NCBI GenBank assembly: GCA_003024985.2
Contig: PXIH01S0007001.1
Strand: one strand, 5' to 3'
Source of the DNA: Euperipatoides rowelli
Taxonomy: Eukaryota > Onychophora > Udeonychophora > Euonychophora > Peripatopsidae
DNA: 10,873 bases
Shown here: one piece after another, positions 6,370-10,873 of the stretch
How the letters are laid out: the number at the start of each line of letters is the position of its first letter
How positions within the stretch are numbered: the first letter of the stretch is position 1
Program-made: the position numbers and the translations under genes
Notes under the pieces: model-generated
Seen by the model: the letters and a program-made list of their open reading frames with translations, nothing else
Databases searched by the model: none
Told to the model about the DNA's origin: nothing

Positions 6370-6780
6370 TAAGACTAAACTTGGCTTCTCCTTCACTCTG
6401 GAATCATCACATGATGTTAGCCACTCTTTTCAATTCCTCATCCTCCCCACACCAATCTATCTGCCTCCGCCCTTAACCTCCCACATTCTAAGTAACATCT
6501 TGACTCAAAACCAAGCCAATCTCCCTCGAACCCTAACCATTTAGCCATCCTGTCTAATTCTTCTCTCACTTCTCCCTCTTCCCTCCCATCACTCTCGATT
6601 ATCCTCTCTCTCACTACTAAGCCCCTCAAACTCCAATAATAAATATACTGTATGTCATATCCTCCTCACCTTTCTCACATAAACTGCATAATGTACCCAT
6701 CTCACCCCCAAATTTCCTTTTCCTAATCCTAGTGCCCAAACTTCCCGCTCTTGCCTGAAACAAGGTCCCAAGCAGGTTCC
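6370..6780 (+). other. C-rich, G-poor asymmetric tract
   Basis: The plus strand has a strong excess of C over G. In 6421-6600 I count about 76 C and 9 G, with many CTCC, CCCT and TCTC words. No tandem unit is obvious. The frames across it (6344-6544 plus; 6438-6629 and 6655-6894 minus) show no domain, and their composition simply reflects the skew. The tract ends near the 75-bp repeat at 6783. It may be part of an unrecognised repeat or a transcribed region under strand-biased mutation. Confidence 0.5.
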
Positions 6781-6782
6781 CA

Positions 6783-6857
6783 AACAAGGGTGCCACTCTT
6801 TTTTATCTACTGAACGAATGATAAGAGTGCATGCCCACTTGATTGACATTTTACTAT
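6783..6857 (+). repeat. 75-bp interspersed repeat, copy 2 (direct repeat of 910-984)
   Basis: Partner of 910-984 at about 73% identity without gaps. The shared cores are GAATGATAAG, TGCATG and TGATTGA-ATTTTA. Confidence 0.5.
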
Positions 6858-7916
6858 ATTCTATATGTGCAGTATATAAATATATATTACACACTGTATA
6901 TTAAAAAAAGAAATGTGAAAATAGAGCTAACATTAAATTTAAAAGTTTTTTCATGTTAAAATTACCTTATTATTATTATTATTATTATTTTTTTCGTAAA
7001 GATAACACGCAACTTTATTTTTTTTAGTCTATTGATCATTCATTATGGAACCAACTATGTGGATTAATATGTGAATTAAAATCAAATGATTTCTTATAAA
7101 GCTTTTAGTTTCTATGGTTTGCTCAATTAAAATTCAAATCTAGTAATGATTGGAACAAATTTTAGTGCATTAAGTTTTTGTTGTGTTGTTATTGATTTTT
7201 TTGTTTGAAATGAGAACAACCATTTGTGCTATTTAAAATCCCATTTATATTTATAATCCTTTCTGTAATCAACATTGATGTCATTAAACAGTAATATTGC
7301 ATTCTTCTGGTCGAACCAAGTTCAATTTTTATTAATGTCTTATCACAGGAAAATAGAAATGTAAGCAAATGTTTCATTGAAATCCTTAAAATGAAAGACT
7401 GTCTCGTGTCTCCATAGAATTTATTACTTTTGGATGAAATTTTCTGTGTCATGTTTTGGTCTCATTACTATCTTCTTTATGACAGTATAATTGTATTTAT
7501 TTTTTAAAATGAGTTCCAAATCATAAGATTTTTTTTTTTTTTTTTAAGAGGGAGGAAAAATCCAATTATTTGTCTGAGCTAGCTTGGTTGCAAATTTTCA
7601 TTTGATATGTCAATGGGGAGGGTGGGGACGACGACGTTTGTTTCTATTTTTAATAGAAGATAACAAGAAAAGCACGATATTTGTATTATTTATTTTGTTA
7701 ACTAGCTAAAAAGTCCTTTGTGAATTGAAATACAACGGGGACCTAGATACCCCCTCATTCCCGGATACCTCCTCGCTCCTACCTATTTCTAAAATCATTT
7801 AAGAAACGATTAGTAATATAAAGTTCTTAATGAGAAAAAATAATTGTTTCAAAATTTTAAAATGAATAAAATATGCGGTTTTTATTAGGTTAATCTGTAT
7901 TACAGTATATTTGTTT
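6858..7916. other. A/T-rich spacer with microsatellites, no recognisable gene
   Basis: A (TTA)n microsatellite runs from 6967 to 6989 and poly-T lies near 7530-7546. An 87-codon minus-strand frame (7189-7452) has no domain I recognise and no codon or context support, so it is not annotated as a gene. No TIR pair was found. Confidence 0.45.
6967..6989 (+). repeat. (TTA)n microsatellite
   Basis: Uninterrupted trinucleotide repeat of about 7.7 units, followed by a T run. Confidence 0.9.
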
Positions 7917-7933
7917 AATAATAATAAATACTT

Positions 7934-7972
<39 letters not shown>

Positions 7973-7982
7973 ATAATAATAA
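7917..7982 (+). repeat. Compound microsatellite (AAT)n-(CTA)13-(TAA)n
   Basis: Thirteen uninterrupted CTA units (7934-7972) are bracketed by short AAT/TAA tracts (about 7917-7929 and 7971-7982). The motifs differ by one base, so the CTA block may have expanded from a mutated unit of an older TAA array. Confidence 0.95.
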
Positions 7983-8732
7983 TTTTTATCTAAACGCATG
8001 AAATCTAAGCACAATCTTACGCATATGCTTTTATATAAAGGTGAGTGACTATAATTGTTGTTTTATTATAGGATTGTTCTTTTTTATTTTTTATTTTTTT
8101 TGCTAGTATAAAAAAAAAAGGTTTACTTGGTATAAGACTGGAAAGGAACTCTTTTTACAAGTTCTCATTTTTTTATTTTAATTTTTTAATTAAATAAGCA
8201 CGGTATATCAAAATTACAGTTTGTAATAATAATAAATTTCAACCATGGCAAAAATAAAACTCTACATTGTCCTATTTTCTTGTATTTAAATCTCACTGTG
8301 TTTAGTGTTATTCTTTACTATATCTCAATATTTCTGGTGTTAAGATACTTTGGCTAGCTGGAAACCAAATCTCGTTGTGCCCTTCACCTTTATGAATTTT
8401 AGATCCATATTCCTTTCAGTTTTTATCTGGTAGGGGTGAAAATTTCATGCAGCCATGTTTTTATTTTTTTTCTGTCATGTTAACATAAATTTCATACAAT
8501 TCTACAATGATAGAAATATCAAAATATTTTATACTGGCCTAAAGGGCAATTTCTATAAAAAAATGTAGCAAGATTAAAGCTGTCAGCCCCAAATTTGATT
8601 GCATTTTTTCATTAACAATTGACAAATCCAAAGACAATGCCTTGTCATAGAATGAAAAAAAGAATAGGGAGGAGGGGAGGGAGATCGAAGGTGAAAATTT
8701 TAATATTTGTAAGGAGTTTCATAGTACTCTTA
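7983..8732. other. A/T-rich spacer without recognisable genes
   Basis: T-rich runs (8080-8100) and an isolated perfect 5' splice-site consensus AAG-GTGAGT (8038-8046) were noted, but no open frame or exon context accompanies it. A purine-rich GGGAGGAGGGGAGGGAG-like tract lies near 8668-8685. The 60-codon frame at 8619-8801 runs across the Harbinger-like boundary and is not called. Confidence 0.45.
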
Positions 8733-8810
8733 GGCTGGTGCCACACACAGCGTTACAGAGACTTAGGTTGCCTCCAGTTGACTCACGGTGAAATTCGGTG
8801 AAAATAAAAT

Positions 8811-8846
8811 AGGTGTCACACACAATGAGCATTACCTCACAGTGAT
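8811..8846 (+). repeat. Internal second copy of the Harbinger-like terminus
   Basis: AGGTGTCACACACAATGAGC followed by ATTACCTCACAGTGA repeats the terminal pattern GGTGCCACACACAGCGTTAC seen at 8737, and is even closer to the right TIR around GCATTAC. It lies about 78 bp inside the left end. No TTA flank is present, so it is taken as a duplicated subterminal module rather than a second element edge. Confidence 0.6.
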
Positions 8847-8931
8847 TTTAAAAAAATTAAGCTTAGGGGCAGCACCTGCTTTTGAATATGGAACTGGCTG
8901 CACCTTCATTGTTTACAATCTACACAACAAG

Positions 8932-9244
8932 ATGAAGGTAACACAAGTTGCTTATTTAGCCATTTTACTGAGTTTGTTGAAAAAAAAAAAATAATAATAA
9001 TAAATGCAAACGTATAAGGCTTCATCCTTTAAACCAATATGAGTTACAACTGTTTAATTCCAGAATTTATATACGTTTGAAAAATCATTCCATGCACTTC
9101 TTTGAATATTTCCGAATTTCTTCATCATCATTTGATGAATTGCTACTACTTATTAGAGATCTCAAAGTAAGAAAGAACATCAACTAGCGATATTTTATGA
9201 GACCTGAAAAAAGATTAATGTTAACATTAAGATTAGTATATAGA
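8932..9244 (+). pseudogene. Harbinger (HARBI1-type) transposase N-terminal relic
   Basis: ATG at 8932 opens MKVTQVAYLAILLSLLKKKK, resembling the hydrophobic-then-basic start of many animal Harbinger transposases. An A-run plus (AAT)n at about 8980-9003 shifts the frame. The downstream frame (from about 9011) reads RLHPLNQYELQLFN, IYIRLKNHSMHFFEYF, RISSSSFDELLLLI and, after a TAG at 9185-9187, RPEKRLMLTLRLVYR. The HPLN, FFEYFR, SSFDELL and PEKRLMLTLR blocks are the conserved region ahead of the DDE nuclease in HARBI1-like proteins (full length about 350-400 residues). The catalytic domain is absent: the sequence passes straight to the right subterminal repeats. The frameshift, the stop and the deletion make this a dead copy. 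Confidence 0.85.
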
Positions 9245-9390
9245 TTTTCTTATAATTATTTTAAGTTTTCAATTTAGGAAAGCAAGATGTCAGGCAGGAA
9301 CAGGAAATAGAAAAGGACTAACGTGGGACAACTTGCATTGCGTTTGGTGCAGAACATTGAAAACAATGTTGTATAAAAAAGTGGGCATAG

Positions 9391-9573
9391 TTTCACCGTG
9401 AGTTGACGTGATAATTTTTAAAGCAAGCTCTATATTTATTTCCTCCAAAAACCACCATAGGTCACCGCAAGTCAATGTGAAACCATTGTGCTTTCCAGTT
9501 TCCAGTGTGGTGCAGCTCATTGAAACCTATGTTCTTTAAAGTTACTGCAAGGCAACTCGAGTCAATGTAATGC
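9391..9573 (-). repeat. Three degenerate subterminal modules of the Harbinger-like element
   Basis: TCACCGTGAGTTGACGTGA (9393), TCACCGCAAGTCAATGTGA (9462) and TTACTGCAA..AGTCAATGTAA (9542) are spaced 69 and 80 bp apart. The first is an inverted partner of GTTGACTCACGGTGAAA near 8777-8793 (15 of 17). Repeated subterminal motifs are common transposase-binding sites in DNA transposons; that role is inferred here. Confidence 0.6.
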
Positions 9574-9675
9574 TGTGTGTGATGCCAGTCTTAGTCCTGA
9601 ATTAAAAATCATCAAACATTAACTCACCTCTTAGTTTTATTTCTATTTGTTTAAACATATTGTAAATAAGTAGAG

Positions 9676-9988
9676 CAGTATTTTCCAAATAGGGTTCCGT
9701 GGAACCCTGGGATTCCATTAGATGAAATTTAGGGTTCCACAAGAAAGTTACATCACAAAAAAATTTGAATATTAAAAAAAAAAAAAAGAATAAAAAAAAC
9801 TATTTATAAACATTGTGTACCTGGCTACAGAATCTAAAACAGCACAGAGAAGATATTCTGGTGCAGTGCACTTGAACCTAAACAAGTTCTAGTGGAGCCA
9901 TATTGTGGCCAAAGTTTAAGGCTGTGATTCTGCAAATTTTTAATGAGTTTGAATGAGTTCCATGGCCAAATATAATTGGGAAACATTG
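9676..9988. mobile_element. hAT-like MITE, 313 bp
   Basis: CAGTATTTTCCAAATA (9676) and the reverse-complemented right end CAATGTTTCCCAATTA match at 12 of 16. The internal GGGTTCCGTGGAACCC (9692-9707, perfect 7-bp stem) with a further AGGGTTCCAC is a sequence seen at the ends of Charlie-like hAT elements. The flanking 8-mers AAGTAGAG (9668-9675) and AGCTATAG (9989-9996) agree at only 5 of 8, so the TSD is eroded or the edges are off by a base or two. There is an A-run in the middle and no transposase coding. Confidence 0.65.
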
Positions 9989-9996
9989 AGCTATAG

Positions 9997-10873
9997 TATG
10001 TAAATATCTGGTACACTTCTTGAAATTATCAGGTAGACCTGCCAGGCTTGAATTAGCTTAAAAATGGTTGCCTGCCACTATAATTTAACAGTCCTGGGTG
10101 GTCAGGCAAACCAATTTTCCAACTCTACAATGCCTTCACACTTTAATAATATAAAATATTTTCATAAAACATTATGTTTTAAGTCAAAAGAATCAACCAT
10201 TTAACACTTTCAGAGTTGCCCAATTGTTTAGTGGGAAATCGGAGTGGCCTGTGACTTTTAGAGTTTGGTGAAAAGAGCACTACCCCCCTTCCCCCAGTTT
10301 TTAAATTATCTCTATGAATTTTCTATGAGTTATCCTAATTAGAAATATTTTTGATATCTTTGGGCTTCAGTCTTGTTCATTAGCATGCTTTTTAAAAGAG
10401 CATTGAATTATTAATTATGAAAAACTAATAAAAGAAGTCACCCAGTGACTACAAATAACCTTTAAAGTGGTTTATCAATGCCTATTTTAACTTCATTGAT
10501 TTGTGTGTATTTTTGTATAAAAGTGCTTGTTTAATTAATAAATTTTTTATATTCGGTCCATAAATGCATCAAATTTTGACTTTTAAAGCCAATATGTATC
10601 AATTATCAACCTGACTTAAGATGTATTTTGGCAGAAAAATCTTGCGCTGATTCCAGTAATAGTTGTTGACTGGTCACTGGTTGTCAAACCAGAAAGGTGC
10701 CATTTCCTTTACAGACCAATCAGAATGTTGATCAGTGATTCAAACCTTTATTTTTTTTTTTTTTGCAGTCGGTGGTTTTTAATTTTTTATAAAAGCAACT
10801 CGAAATAAGCAGGCTGACAATAAATCTTTAACAGTTTTTATTTGCATTAAAAAATATAATCTCTAAGAATGTT
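9997..10873. other. A/T-rich flank without recognisable genes
   Basis: Contains an imperfect inverted repeat (10060-10077 against 10099-10118), a short GTCACCCAGTGAC hairpin (about 10437-10449), a long poly-T ending in TTTTGCAG (10749-10767) that resembles a 3' splice site, and a GACCAATCAG/TATAAAAG pair (10715-10795). None is backed by an open frame or a clear exon. A gene could begin just beyond the window. Confidence 0.4.

Larger units (their letters stand above)
8733..9590 (+). mobile_element. PIF/Harbinger-like element, 858 bp, internally deleted
   Basis: The left terminus GGCTGGTGCCACACACAGC (8733) and the reverse-complemented right terminus GACTGGCATCACACACAGC (9590) agree at about 24 of the first 31 positions, and similarity continues to about 50 bp (GTTGCCT, CAGT). 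Both tips are flanked by TTA (8730-8732 and 9591-9593), the 3-bp TWA-type target duplication expected of PIF/Harbinger. The assignment is reinforced by a Harbinger transposase N-terminal relic inside (8932-9244). Intact elements of this group also encode a DDE nuclease and usually a Myb-like partner; neither is present, so the element depends on, or once depended on, relatives for movement. Repeated subterminal modules lie at both ends. Confidence 0.85.

Noticed and set aside
6438-6894. Minus-strand frames of 63 and 79 codons across the C-rich tract
   Set aside because: Their Arg/Gly/Glu/Trp-rich residues simply mirror the strand skew; no domain or start context supports them.
7189-7452. 87-codon minus-strand open frame
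   Set aside because: No recognisable domain, no supporting context and ordinary A/T-rich composition; likely chance.
8038-8046. Perfect 5' splice-site consensus AAG-GTGAGT
   Set aside because: No open frame or partner acceptor upstream or downstream makes an exon plausible.
10060-10118. Imperfect inverted repeat (GGTTGCCTG / CAGGCAAACC arms)
   Set aside because: Arms need several indels to pair, no flanking duplication is seen, and no family was recognised, so it is not called as an element.
10745-10767. Poly-T followed by GCAG resembling a 3' splice acceptor
   Set aside because: The sequence after it has stops within a few codons in the frames checked; T-runs are common throughout the window.
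1-10873. CRISPR arrays, operons, tRNA or rRNA genes
   Set aside because: No regularly spaced repeats, no bacterial-style gene packing, and no cloverleaf or rRNA signature was noticed; the sequence is clearly eukaryotic repeat-rich DNA.

Overview
The window looks like non-coding nuclear DNA from an animal, most likely an arthropod. It is strongly A/T-rich, has short A/T microsatellites, and contains no convincing host exon, tRNA or rRNA. The recognisable coding remnants all come from eukaryotic cut-and-paste DNA transposons. The arthropod guess rests on the mariner relic (a type abundant in insects and crustaceans) and on the general mix of element types. The species cannot be named from the sequence.

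The window is a graveyard of small, non-autonomous or decayed DNA transposons from at least five superfamilies, several bounded well enough to assign by terminal inverted repeats (TIRs) and target-site duplications (TSDs). From left to right: the end of a piggyBac-like element (1-88, TTAA edge); a 189-bp Mutator-like MITE (105-293) with a perfect 9-bp TSD; an unassigned stretch with a 107-bp nested inverted repeat (1172-1278); one copy of an unnamed interspersed repeat (1890-2027); a piggyBac-like non-autonomous element (2181-3002) whose first 88 bp match the fragment at the window start in inverted orientation; a mariner transposase pseudogene (3023-3489, minus strand) with its catalytic domain deleted; a 965-bp hAT-like element (4168-5132); a solo Mutator-like terminus (5539-5590); a nearly perfect 37-bp-arm hairpin (5714-5793); an inverted second copy of the unnamed repeat (6040-6161); a strand-asymmetric C-rich tract (6370-6780); a second copy of a 75-bp repeat (910-984 and 6783-6857); microsatellites; an 858-bp PIF/Harbinger-like element (8733-9590) with an N-terminal transposase relic; and a 313-bp hAT-like MITE (9676-9988).

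Nothing indicates genes working together. Every open frame of 60 or more codons is an A/T-rich chance frame or part of a transposon relic. The most informative points are the junctions and target duplications, the palindrome inside the mariner relic, the subterminal repeat modules of the Harbinger-like element, and the clean hairpin at 5714-5793. I saw no convincing evidence of an undescribed functional system. The unnamed repeats and the foldback structures are the best candidates for undescribed families.
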